The notes under the pieces are model-generated. The model worked only from the letters and a program-made list of their open reading frames with translations. It was not told the origin of the DNA and searched no databases. Of a stretch of 64,000 nt of DNA, positions 1-7,515 are shown piece by piece (positions within the stretch are counted from its first letter, which is position 1; each line of letters opens with the position of its first letter). This stretch comes from Pseudoflavitalea sp. G-6-1-2 (lineage in GTDB: Bacteria > Bacteroidota > Bacteroidia > Chitinophagales > Chitinophagaceae). The translations under genes were made by a program, and so were the position numbers. The stretch is taken from the NCBI RefSeq assembly GCF_012927185.1, contig NZ_JABBGB010000002.1, forward strand, positions 1,860,001-1,924,000, written 5' to 3'.

Positions 1-326
1 TTTACATCACCTACGATGGAGATAAGAAAATGACAGATATCGGCATGAAGTTCGGCGCGGGCGTATCAGCCGGACACGGTTTCTCAGGATCCATTCCCGG
101 TGGCGCCGGATTGGATGAAGATGGCGTACTCACACCAATTGGCGGGCCCGGCTGGAGCAAAGATGATGATGGCAATAAGATTGAAGGCAAAATAGGTTAC
201 ACCATTGCTATCAATTCAGGTTTCGAACCCAGCATTCAATTCGATGAAGGTCCACTCACGAAATTATTCCCAGGTGAGAAACAGGTAAATCCTCGTGTTA
301 GGATCTTCGTTCCGGTGAAAAAGTAA
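1..326 (+). CDS. C-terminal part of a protein of unknown function (cut by window start)
   Basis: The reading frame is already open at base 3 and runs to a TAA at 324-326, so the true start lies outside the window; the ATG at 30 is probably internal. The visible ~107 residues are rich in glycine and acidic residues (GGAGLDEDG, KDDDGNK) and end in a basic tail (RVRIFVPVKK). No family is recognised. Alternation of short polar and hydrophobic stretches would suit a beta-rich or secreted protein, but this is a weak inference. A 7-bp inverted repeat follows at 361-377. Confidence 0.6.
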   Translation, partial: YITYDGDKKMTDIGMKFGAGVSAGHGFSGSIPGGAGLDEDGVLTPIGGPGWSKDDDGNKIEGKIGYTIAINSGFEPSIQFDEGPLTKLFPGEKQVNPRVRIFVPVKK

Positions 327-360
327 GCTTAGATAATATTTTAAAATTCCTTTAAATCCC

Positions 361-377
361 TGTCTCCATGGGAGACA
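361..377. other. Short inverted repeat downstream of the first gene
   Basis: Seven-base arms TGTCTCC and GGAGACA flank a 3-base loop (ATG). It lies 35 bases after the stop of the partial gene. No T-run follows on the plus strand, so it is a poor intrinsic terminator; it could be a small RNA hairpin or chance. The rest of the 327-615 gap is AT-rich and shows no convincing gene or clear TAnnTTTG promoter. Confidence 0.25.
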
Positions 378-615
378 CCGGTGTTTTGCAATGAAAATTT
401 TCGCTACAATCAATACCACTGAAAGAACAATCAGAATCTGCAATAAGTAATTCATGCTTCCGGTTTATCGGGTTAAAGGATTGACCATAATGATACTCAT
501 TACGACTGAAAATTCACAACATTTTCATCTATCACTATTCTGATACTTATCTACTATTTATGCTATTTCATCTATAGAAACGCAATGCTGAATTTTACAT
601 CCTCAATTAAAATTC

Positions 616-1740
616 ATGGCTATGTTATTCGAACCTTATAAACTTGAACAGTTACAACTGAACAATAGAATAGTAATGCCACCGATGACCAGAGCGAGGT
701 CCGCAGTGGGTGAAGTGGCAACAGAACTGATGGCTGAGTATTACGCACAGCGCGCTTCAGCGGGACTCATCATCTCAGAAGGCACGCAGATCAGCCGCCA
801 GGGTCAGGGTTATGCCTGGACGCCCGGCATCTACACACCCGAACAGATCAAAGGCTGGAAAACAGTAACCGACGCCGTTCACAAAGCAGGCGGAAAAATG
901 TTTGCTCAGCTCTGGCATGTAGGCAGAATCTCACACACATCACTTCAGGAAAACGGAGAAGCGCCGGTTGCTCCATCCGCCATTCTCGCCAAAGGCGTGA
1001 AAGTATATGTGCCCAAACAAAACGCAGATGCCCAATCCGGACAAGGAGAAATGGTGCAGCACTCCATGCCCCGCGAATTGACCATTCCCGAAATACAGCA
1101 GATCATTCAGACCTATGCACAAGCCGCGAAGAATGCCATTGCTGCGGGCTTCGATGGTGTTGAACTGCATGCCGCCAATGGCTATCTGCTGGAACAGTTC
1201 ACAGATTCACAGACCAATCTTCGTACAGATGAGTATGGAGGAACTTTGGAAAAACGCCTTCGCTTTCTGAAAGAAGTAACCACTGCCGTGTCCGAAGCCA
1301 TCGGAAGCCACAGAGTAGGTGTACGGCAGGCTCCGCTGACCACGCAGATGGGCGCAGTGGACGATAACCCCGAAGAAACCTATATCGCAGCGGCCCGCAT
1401 GCTGAATGAAATTGGTGTTGCATACATCCACATCGCAGAAGCAGATTGGGAAGATGCGCCTGTAATGGCTCCTGCATTCAAAGAAGCTTATCGCGAAGCA
1501 TTCAAGGGAACGCTCATTTATTCAGGGAAGTATTCGCGCGAACGTGCACACGAAGCGCTGAAGAACGGATGGGCCGACCTCATCGGATTTGGACGGCCAT
1601 TCATTGCAAACCCCGATCTGCCCTACCGCCTGGAGAATGGGCTGCCATTGAATGCCCCCATCATTGAAAAATTTTTCGGTGCCGGCCCGGAAGGATATAC
1701 AGATTATCCCACCTACCACGGCAGCAAGATGGCCGTATAA
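616..1740 (+). CDS. Old Yellow Enzyme family alkene reductase (NADH:flavin oxidoreductase)
   Basis: FMN-dependent ene-reductase of the NemA/OYE type, which uses NAD(P)H to reduce activated C=C bonds of enones, N-ethylmaleimide-like electrophiles or nitrate esters. The 374-residue length is normal for a single TIM-barrel OYE. Visible signatures are PPMTR at residues 22-26 (Thr25 tunes the flavin), AQLWHVGR near 97-104, the substrate-binding HAANGY at 185-190 (His185, Asn188, proton donor Tyr190), and the C-terminal phosphate-binding GFGRPFIANPDLP around 324-336. Residues 237-240 read RQAP where many relatives have RLSP. It is monocistronic, with a strong terminator 42 bases downstream. A role in electrophile detoxification is likely; the physiological substrate cannot be read from sequence. 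Confidence 0.95.
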   Translation: MAMLFEPYKLEQLQLNNRIVMPPMTRARSAVGEVATELMAEYYAQRASAGLIISEGTQISRQGQGYAWTPGIYTPEQIKGWKTVTDAVHKAGGKMFAQLWHVGRISHTSLQENGEAPVAPSAILAKGVKVYVPKQNADAQSGQGEMVQHSMPRELTIPEIQQIIQTYAQAAKNAIAAGFDGVELHAANGYLLEQFTDSQTNLRTDEYGGTLEKRLRFLKEVTTAVSEAIGSHRVGVRQAPLTTQMGAVDDNPEETYIAAARMLNEIGVAYIHIAEADWEDAPVMAPAFKEAYREAFKGTLIYSGKYSRERAHEALKNGWADLIGFGRPFIANPDLPYRLENGLPLNAPIIEKFFGAGPEGYTDYPTYHGSKMAV

Positions 1741-1781
1741 ACTTACTGCTGTGAAATCAGCAGGTGTGCATTCATAACTCG

Positions 1782-1819
1782 TGCCGGAGGGATTCGATAC
1801 TCTCCGGCATTATTTTTTT
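1782..1819 (+). terminator. Intrinsic terminator after the OYE gene
   Basis: Eight-base arms TGCCGGAG (1782-1789) and CTCCGGCA (1802-1809) enclose a 12-base loop and are followed by a T-rich tract to 1819. It separates the OYE gene from the fluoride riboswitch transcript that starts just downstream. Confidence 0.85.
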
Positions 1820-1837
1820 GTATATCTTTATTGCCAA

Positions 1838-1933
1838 GGAAATGGTGTCTTCCTATTTAACCGTTCTTCCCGGAACTGATGGCGCCTACAAATACTACAT
1901 GGCGTTTACAGCCATCACTAAAACATTTGTAGG
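1838..1933 (+). ncRNA. Fluoride (crcB-type) riboswitch with RBS-sequestering expression platform
   Basis: Bases 1838-1889 match the crcB-motif fluoride aptamer. The 5' stem is GGAA/TTCC around ATGGTGTC, followed by the conserved ACCGTTC, a loop, and CTGATGGCGCCTAC. GGTGTC (1844-1849) can pair with GGCGCC (1881-1886), as expected of the family. The last aptamer bases continue as CCTACAAAT (1885-1893), which is perfectly complementary to ATTTGTAGG (1925-1933), the nine bases directly before the ATG at 1934. The simplest model is translational control: without fluoride this helix hides the initiation region, and fluoride binding holds CCTAC in the aptamer and frees it. A weak -7-like element (TATCTTTA, 1823-1830) precedes the aptamer. 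The downstream gene is a CLC-F type antiporter, which fits. Confidence 0.9.
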
Positions 1934-3277
1934 ATGATCAAACAACTGAAACAACAATTCGAACAGATTGCCATCGCTCAGCGCCTCTTAAAATGGACAA
2001 TCCTCACAATTCCCGTTTCATTGGTAGTGGGTTCGCTTGTAGCCTTTTTTCTCTGGCTTCTCGATGAGGTTACTGCATTGCGCTGGCTCAACGGATGGTT
2101 GCTTTACCTGTTGCCAATTGCGGGGATCCTCATCTATTTTCTATACAAATTTGCAGGCAAAAATGCCGAAGCCGGCAACAACCTTATCATGGACGAAATT
2201 CATGAACCCGGCGGAGGTGTTCCTGCGCGCATGACGCCGCTGGTGCTGGCTACAACCATCATCACTCATTTATTCGGAGGCTCTGCAGGCCGCGAAGGAA
2301 CTGCCGTTCAGATGGGAGGAAGCATGGCAGCGCTCTTCAGCAGATTGATAAGACTGAATACTGAAGACACCCGTATTCTGCTCATGTGCGGCATTGCTGC
2401 AGGCTTCGGCGCAGTGTTCGGCACACCGGTAACAGGTGCTGTTTTCGCACTGGAAGTACTTGCTATCGGAAAGATCAATCACAAAGCGTTGATGCCTTGT
2501 TTCATTGCCAGTGTGCTGGCCGATTTCACCTGCACCATGTATGGCATTCAGCATACGAAATATCAGATCATCAATTCAGATATCATCACCGGCTTTTCAT
2601 TTCTGCATTTCAAATATGAATTACTCATTCACGCAATATTAGCTGGTGTTTGTTTTGGTCTTGCAGGATATATGTTCTCCGAACTCACCCACTCAATTAA
2701 GAATTACAGTAACAAGCTTATCAAAACCAAATGGCTGATTCCTGCGATAGGAGGATTGATCATTATCGGACTGACATTCGCACTCGGCACAGGAGATTAT
2801 CTTGGTCTCGGCGTTACCAATCCTCATGAAGGAGGCGTATCTATCGTATCGTCATTTCAACGGGGTGGTGCTGGTTATTTCAGCTGGTTCTGGAAATTAT
2901 TATTCACTGCCATCACAATAGGCATGGGATTCAAAGGCGGAGAAGTAACGCCGCTGTTCTTCATCGGAGCGGCTTTGGGAAATGCCATTGCAATGGTTTC
3001 AGGGACTCCTGCAGATCTGATGGCCGGACTTGGTTTCATCGCAGTATTTGCTGCTGCTACCAATACTCCGATAGCCTGTACCATCATGGGTGTTGAGCTG
3101 TTCGGTGGGGAGCATATTTTGTATTATGCCGTCGCCTGCTTCACTGCATATTATTTCAGTGGACATACGGGCATATATCTGTCGCAGCGTGTGGGCTTTT
3201 CAAAGATTCAGTCAGGAGATCCGGATACGAATAAAACGCTCCGGCAGATACGCGATCAGCGCAGGAAGTTTTTATAG
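1934..3277 (+). CDS. CLC-F type fluoride/proton antiporter
   Basis: Polytopic CLC-family protein of 447 residues. The signatures are those of the fluoride-exporting CLC-F clade rather than chloride CLCs: [12 protein letters not shown] from residue 81, GREGT with the gating glutamate at 121 (chloride CLCs have GREGP), [19 protein letters not shown], and GGEVTPLFF near the C-terminus in place of GGxFxP. CLC-F proteins exchange intracellular F- for H+ at the inner membrane and protect enolase and pyrophosphatase from fluoride. The fluoride riboswitch directly upstream supports this substrate independently. The start at 1934 is set by the riboswitch helix that ends on the preceding base. No cytosolic CBS domains are present, as is usual for this clade. 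An 8-bp inverted repeat follows the stop. Confidence 0.92.
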   Translation: MIKQLKQQFEQIAIAQRLLKWTILTIPVSLVVGSLVAFFLWLLDEVTALRWLNGWLLYLLPIAGILIYFLYKFAGKNAEAGNNLIMDEIHEPGGGVPARMTPLVLATTIITHLFGGSAGREGTAVQMGGSMAALFSRLIRLNTEDTRILLMCGIAAGFGAVFGTPVTGAVFALEVLAIGKINHKALMPCFIASVLADFTCTMYGIQHTKYQIINSDIITGFSFLHFKYELLIHAILAGVCFGLAGYMFSELTHSIKNYSNKLIKTKWLIPAIGGLIIIGLTFALGTGDYLGLGVTNPHEGGVSIVSSFQRGGAGYFSWFWKLLFTAITIGMGFKGGEVTPLFFIGAALGNAIAMVSGTPADLMAGLGFIAVFAAATNTPIACTIMGVELFGGEHILYYAVACFTAYYFSGHTGIYLSQRVGFSKIQSGDPDTNKTLRQIRDQRRKFL

Positions 3278-3305
3278 CACTGAAATCGGCATTATTGTTT
3301 CAGTG
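3278..3305. terminator. Convergent inverted repeat between the antiporter and the secreted-protein gene
   Basis: Arms CACTGAAA (3278-3285) and TTTCAGTG (3298-3305) surround a 12-base loop. It begins at the base after the plus-strand stop and covers the 3' end of the minus-strand gene. It is a plausible bidirectional terminator of moderate stability, although no long T-run follows. Confidence 0.5.
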
Positions 3306-4047
3306 AGAAACCTTCGTTGTTAAATGTATATTTCATCAGATCGAGACCTGTGGCCCTTAATGTGAGGGATTGCATGCTGTTTCTGATATTGTTCAGTACT
3401 GCTGCATTGTTTTCATTAGCCTGATTCTGTACAGCAATTCTGAAGATCATGGAGATATAAGCCAGCGTTTCTCCCATTTCCTGTTTCTGATCGCTGCTCA
3501 GAGCTGTCACTGCCTTGTTGCCGCTCATTGTTTGTGCCATCTGTTTCCTGAACAAACTGATCCCTTGTGTATATTGAGCAGCATCATTTCCTGTAGCAAT
3601 CTGCCATGCGATAATGGTGTATGCTGCGAATACATCCGACAGGTTATGGCTGTTGTAACCAAAGTCGGCCAACAGTTTATCGAACTGCGTCAGTAATGCA
3701 GCATTTTCAAGTACGCTGGCATGTTTTTCCTGTTTGGCTTTATCGCCTTTTGCCGCAATGCCTGCAATGAGCTGAAGTACTTTCTTATGCACTTCAGGAG
3801 AAGAAGTAAAATTGAGCGTAGCATTGTTTGTTGCAGAGGTTGTCGGGTTCTTCTTTTCCGCAGCAACCGGTTTGTTTTTGGCTACAGATTTTTCGATGGC
3901 GGCTTTCGTAGTGAGAAACATAGCGTTGTCAAATGCGCCCTGATACATCAATCCCGGATTTCCTATCTGTGCACCGGCTCCGGAGCAGGCTGAAATAACA
4001 ATCAGTACAGACGCAATCAAACGTTGATACAGCATAGTATTTTTCAT
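3292..4047 (-). CDS. Secreted protein or lipoprotein of unknown function
   Basis: 251 residues with an N-terminal export signal. The hydrophobic stretch LIASVLIVISAC ends in a lipobox-like ISAC (Cys21), but a signal peptidase I site after AGA is also possible. Residues ~30-80 are low complexity (Ala/Asn/Lys/Thr). From about 85 onward the protein looks helical, with a block reading LSDVFAAYTIIAWQIATG and ISLFRKQMAQTM, resembling unassigned Bacteroidota secreted helical proteins. No catalytic motif is visible. It is a lone minus-strand gene between the fluoride antiporter and the CPA1 antiporter. Its function is not known. Confidence 0.75.
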   Translation of the reverse strand: MKNTMLYQRLIASVLIVISACSGAGAQIGNPGLMYQGAFDNAMFLTTKAAIEKSVAKNKPVAAEKKNPTTSATNNATLNFTSSPEVHKKVLQLIAGIAAKGDKAKQEKHASVLENAALLTQFDKLLADFGYNSHNLSDVFAAYTIIAWQIATGNDAAQYTQGISLFRKQMAQTMSGNKAVTALSSDQKQEMGETLAYISMIFRIAVQNQANENNAAVLNNIRNSMQSLTLRATGLDLMKYTFNNEGFSLKQ

Positions 4048-4208
4048 GGTAACAGGTTTTATTGATGAATGATTTCGCTATTTCTGATTTACAAATTCCG
4101 GTCCAAACAGATATTACTTCGCCGGATTGTATCCACACTGCAAGGCTATCCGCTGAATAAACTGCCGGAACAGGCAATGCTGAACAACTGTTTAAGCATA
4201 AACCATCA

Positions 4209-4249
4209 AACAAAAGGCCCGAGTCCGGTAGCATTCCGGCTCAGGCCTT
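4209..4249 (-). terminator. Intrinsic terminator of the CPA1 antiporter gene
   Basis: Read on the minus strand, AAGGCC...CCGG and CCGG...GGCCTT arms (plus-strand 4214-4249) enclose a 7-base loop and are followed by TTTTGTTTG. It starts 20 bases past the stop of the antiporter gene at 4269. Confidence 0.8.
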
Positions 4250-4268
4250 AATATTTGTTAATTGTTTC

Positions 4269-5846
4269 TTACAGGGTTCTCAATCGTTCTTCTTCAAGGT
4301 CTATCAGAAACAAGTGATGCCTCACTACTTCATCACTGGTCAGCGGATCTTTATTTATTTCCAGCAGAAACCTGCGTTGAACTTCCAGCAGTTCCAGGAA
4401 AACCAATTTCGTTTTTTCATTGATCAGTTCATCATTGGCGGCTTTGCTCTTTTCGTCCCAGAGCATCAGCATGCGCTGCATGCCTTCATGATCCTGAAAT
4501 TCGTTCTCATATTTGTTTTTCAAAAAGAGGCGTGTGTGCTCACGAAGTCCCTCCTTTACTTTCAGTTTGGTATCTTCTTCCGGTATCTGAGGGATGCTAT
4601 CGAATATTTTAGTGCGCGTAATGAGGTATGGCAATGTAAGTCCCTGTACCAGCAGCGTCAGCAGAATTACAATAAAAGTGATGAAGAGTATCAGGTTGCG
4701 TTGCGGAAATGCTTGTCCGTTTACCATAACCGGAATGGAAAGTGCTGCAGCAAGTGATACCACGCCGCGCATACCCGTCCAGCCAAGCAGCAATGGTGTA
4801 AGAAACCTGCTTCGCCTGATAGTTGCGCGGGGCGCAACCTGTGGCCGGAATATAAGTGTAGCGATCAATGCCGCATACGCACTGATTATCCGCGCAAGGA
4901 TCAGTACACCGGTAACCAGCACTCCATAACCAATGGCCGTTTTGAGCGGAATATTTTCCGACCGCAATCCACTCACAATTTCAGGGAGATCGAGGCCGAT
5001 GATAAAGAACACGATGCCATTCAATACAAATACAAAACTCTCCCACACACTGGCGCCTCTGATTCTGCTGGTGCTGTTGAGGTAGCTCATTCTGCGATTG
5101 GCCATGTACAATCCACCGCACACTACTGCCAGCACACCCGAACTGTGCACCTGCTCCGCCACCCAGTAAAAAATATATGGTTCGAGAATGGAGAAGACAA
5201 TATCAGATGGAGCATCTGTAGGCAATCGTTTATGGGCCTGCACAAAGAACCAGGCGAGTGCAATGCCGATGCCTGCACCGCCGATCACCATCCACAGAAA
5301 ATCGACAGCGGCCTGTTGCCAGATGAACTGTCCGGTTCCTACAGCCACCAATGCAAAGCGGAAAATGATCAGTGAGGAAGCATCGTTCAGCAGACTTTCT
5401 CCTTCGAGAATGGCTGAAGTAGCTCTGGGGATCTTTACAAACTTCGTGATCGCACCTGTGCTCACGGCATCCGGCGGAGACACGATGCCGCCGATCAGAA
5501 AACCTAATGCCAGTGAAAATCCGGGAATGAAATGATTGGTGACCACGGCTACCGACAAGGCCGTGAAGAACACTACCAGAAATGCAAAGCTGGTAATGAT
5601 GCGATACCATTTCTTCATCTCCTTGAATGAAATGGACCAGGCCGCTTCGAACAGCAATGGCGGAAGGAAGATGAAGAAGATGAGATCAGGATCGATCTTC
5701 ACTACCGGCAATCCGGGTATGAAACTGATCAGAAGCCCTGCCGTTACCAGCAGGATAGGATAAGCAATTTTGAGTTTGCTTGCCCACATTTCAAGCAACA
5801 CAATGGCCAGTATCATGGCCAGCAGAAAAGGCAGAATGCTGTGCAT
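4269..5846 (-). CDS. CPA1 family Na+/H+ antiporter
   Basis: 525 residues: about 12 membrane segments in residues 1-410, then a cytosolic tail of ~110 charged residues. Typical CPA1/NhaP motifs are LFFIFLPPLLFEAAW near 55-70, SPPDAVS near 121-127 and GESLLNDASSLIIF near 145-160, where the ND pair holds the ion-binding aspartate. The family exchanges Na+ (sometimes K+ or Li+) for H+ and controls cytoplasmic pH. The closest style is the YjcE/NhaP bacterial group with a C-terminal soluble domain. It lies 90 bases downstream of the bestrophin gene on the same strand, with an inverted repeat between them, so the two may be separately terminated. The cation specificity cannot be deduced. Confidence 0.93.
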   Translation of the reverse strand: MHSILPFLLAMILAIVLLEMWASKLKIAYPILLVTAGLLISFIPGLPVVKIDPDLIFFIFLPPLLFEAAWSISFKEMKKWYRIITSFAFLVVFFTALSVAVVTNHFIPGFSLALGFLIGGIVSPPDAVSTGAITKFVKIPRATSAILEGESLLNDASSLIIFRFALVAVGTGQFIWQQAAVDFLWMVIGGAGIGIALAWFFVQAHKRLPTDAPSDIVFSILEPYIFYWVAEQVHSSGVLAVVCGGLYMANRRMSYLNSTSRIRGASVWESFVFVLNGIVFFIIGLDLPEIVSGLRSENIPLKTAIGYGVLVTGVLILARIISAYAALIATLIFRPQVAPRATIRRSRFLTPLLLGWTGMRGVVSLAAALSIPVMVNGQAFPQRNLILFITFIVILLTLLVQGLTLPYLITRTKIFDSIPQIPEEDTKLKVKEGLREHTRLFLKNKYENEFQDHEGMQRMLMLWDEKSKAANDELINEKTKLVFLELLEVQRRFLLEINKDPLTSDEVVRHHLFLIDLEEERLRTL

Positions 5847-5899
5847 GGATGTTTCGGGTTTGCCGAAACAATATAGAAATTATTTCTCATTCAAGAATC

Positions 5900-5925
5900 G
5901 TTGCGGGCAACAATGCGCCCGCAAC
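5900..5925 (-). terminator. GC-rich hairpin between bestrophin and antiporter genes
   Basis: Perfect nine-base arms GTTGCGGGC (5900-5908) and GCCCGCAAC (5917-5925) with an 8-base loop. It lies 11 bases after the bestrophin stop. No clean T-run follows on the minus strand, so it may attenuate transcription or protect RNA ends rather than terminate fully. Confidence 0.55.
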
Positions 5926-5936
5926 GATGTACTGAC

Positions 5937-6878
5937 TTACATGATAAAATATTTCTTTTTGCCGGCTTCTTCCTGTTGTTCAGGCAGTTCCTGATCCTGC
6001 AGCATCTGCCGGAGATTCTTTTCGATATTCCTTGCGATGGTGGTCATGGGAGTATCGGTGGGTTTGTTCTCGAAAGGATCCTGCAGGTGAATCGCCATTT
6101 TCTCGATCAGCAGAAAACAGGCTGAAACAGCCATCACCACTGGTATTTCAAAGAATCCGAAATACTCGATCAGACTGAAGGGAAGCAGGCAGATGAACAA
6201 CAACAAAGAGAAATGGATGTACAAACTGTACGTGGCAGGGAACACCGTGTTCTTGATTCGTTCACACTTGCCCATGCTGTCGCAGAGGCGTGTGAGCGTG
6301 CGATCCATTTCCACCTGCTGGTATCTGTTGATCCATCCTTCTTCCTGCGCTTCGCGGAGATTGCGTCCGTGCATTTCGAGCAAGGCCGCCGGCACGTGAT
6401 CGTAATGCGAAATGAACTGCTGCTCTTTTGCGCTGAGGTAAGCATTCAATCCTTTTGCAGCGGAGAGATTGCGCAGCGATTGCCCAAGGCTGTAGTTCCA
6501 GGCGATCTGTCTTCTGATCATCCGCTCGCGGAATTGCTGCACCTGATCTCCGGGATACAGCACGTCTGTATAAGTGAGTACCTGTCTCGCAAGCGTGCGC
6601 GAGTCGTTCACGATGGCGCCCCACACATGCCTTGCTTCCCACCAGCGATCGTATGCCTGATTGCTCCTGAAACCAAGCAGCAGTGAAATTACGGTACCCA
6701 ATATTGCAGGCACTGCAATCGGAATGCTGATGGGAGCAAACTCTACGTATTTATGAAAGATCGCAATGGCAGTAGTGTAGATCAGGATAAATATCAGTTC
6801 ATTGCGGATCTTTCCGAAGATGTACCGCAGTGGAATATTGTTTTTTAACAGCATAGATTTCGTTTTCGGTGTGTTCAT
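5937..6878 (-). CDS. Bestrophin family (UPF0187) anion channel
   Basis: 313 residues of the bacterial bestrophin family, pentameric ion channels of the inner membrane. The diagnostic region LLGFRSNQAYDRWWEARHVWGAIVNDSR spans ~66-93 and is preceded by two hydrophobic segments (~28-62); two further segments sit at ~216-255. The start is uncertain: ATG at 6878 or 6854. Either start overlaps the 3' end of the upstream stress-protein gene by 80 or 56 bases, so translation of the two is probably coupled. Bacterial homologues differ in ion selectivity (one studied homologue conducts cations), so anion conduction is an inference from the wider family. Confidence 0.9.
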   Translation of the reverse strand: MNTPKTKSMLLKNNIPLRYIFGKIRNELIFILIYTTAIAIFHKYVEFAPISIPIAVPAILGTVISLLLGFRSNQAYDRWWEARHVWGAIVNDSRTLARQVLTYTDVLYPGDQVQQFRERMIRRQIAWNYSLGQSLRNLSAAKGLNAYLSAKEQQFISHYDHVPAALLEMHGRNLREAQEEGWINRYQQVEMDRTLTRLCDSMGKCERIKNTVFPATYSLYIHFSLLLFICLLPFSLIEYFGFFEIPVVMAVSACFLLIEKMAIHLQDPFENKPTDTPMTTIARNIEKNLRQMLQDQELPEQQEEAGKKKYFIM

Positions 6879-7371
6879 TCTCTGTCTTCACTTGCTTGCT
6901 CACAGGTGGTTTTGCTGCCGGCGCCTGTTCTTTTTGCTGCACAGGAGCTGTAAATGTTTTCAGCAACCGAACGCCGGACTTTCTGAACATGGCAGCAGGG
7001 TTTACACTCTGCGGATGCACAGGCGTAAATGTCCAATGATCGGGGAACACAATCAGGTCGATCTCATTGGCATCTATAAAATTGTGGAAAACCGCTGTGG
7101 TATTGCCATACAGATGACGGAGCAATATGCCCTGAATGGATTTCGGATACTGATCTTTGAGGCGTTTGCAGCCGTTGCGGAAGGCATCTGTAACAATATC
7201 TCTGTAGGGTGGCTTCGCATTGCTGCTGCCCATATCACTGTCGAAGTAAGGAATCTCGAAAGCATGAAAGAGAATGATGTTCAATTGCTGCTGCGGAAAA
7301 CTCTGAACGGTTTTCTCCACCAGTTCCAGCGATGCCAGCGAGTAATCTGTGGGAATCAATACATTTCTCAT
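6799..7371 (-). CDS. Universal stress protein (UspA-like)
   Basis: About 190 residues from the preferred ATG at 7371 (MRNVLIPTDYSLASLELVEK, the canonical Usp beginning); the ATG at 7398 would add nine poorly conserved residues. A single Usp alpha/beta domain covers ~1-145, followed by a ~45-residue low-complexity tail rich in Pro, Ala, Lys and Glu. The ATP-binding G-x2-G-x9-G-S/T signature is not seen at its usual place (around VFPDHWTF), so it is probably of the non-ATP-binding type. The gene overlaps bestrophin and is preceded by a phased TWAGA repeat array, which suggests control by the two-component system encoded upstream. Confidence 0.8.
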   Translation of the reverse strand: MRNVLIPTDYSLASLELVEKTVQSFPQQQLNIILFHAFEIPYFDSDMGSSNAKPPYRDIVTDAFRNGCKRLKDQYPKSIQGILLRHLYGNTTAVFHNFIDANEIDLIVFPDHWTFTPVHPQSVNPAAMFRKSGVRLLKTFTAPVQQKEQAPAAKPPVSKQVKTENEHTENEIYAVKKQYSTAVHLRKDPQ

Positions 7372-7450
7372 TTTGTACACTTTGAATTCAGTAATCAATT
7401 AATGAATGCAAAGTTGTACTGCCGGCATTAGGCGCGTTTAAGACGCACTT

Positions 7451-7507
7451 AAAAGAACCATAAGAATGTAATTAGAATCTGATAAGAGAAATTAGAATAT
7501 GGTAAGA
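7451..7507 (-). promoter_or_regulatory. Helically phased TWAGA repeat array (candidate response-regulator site)
   Basis: On the plus strand, TAAGA/TTAGA pentamers begin at 7461, 7472, 7483, 7492 and 7503, with a related AAAGA at about 7451. Spacings of 11, 11, 9 and 11 bases place them on one face of the helix. OmpR-family regulators bind tandem direct repeats of about this spacing. The array lies between the kinase stop (7516) and the Usp start (7371), with a CAACTTTG sequence (one mismatch to the TAnnTTTG -7 consensus) at 7411-7418. It could therefore serve the Usp-bestrophin unit. Confidence 0.5.
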
Positions 7508-7515
7508 GTTGAACT

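Noticed and set aside
264-455. 63-residue minus-strand frame beginning with a transmembrane-like segment
   Set aside because: It overlaps the 3' end of the plus-strand gene at 1-326, its second half has no protein-like character, and no promoter was seen. The hydrophobic start is not enough to call a gene.
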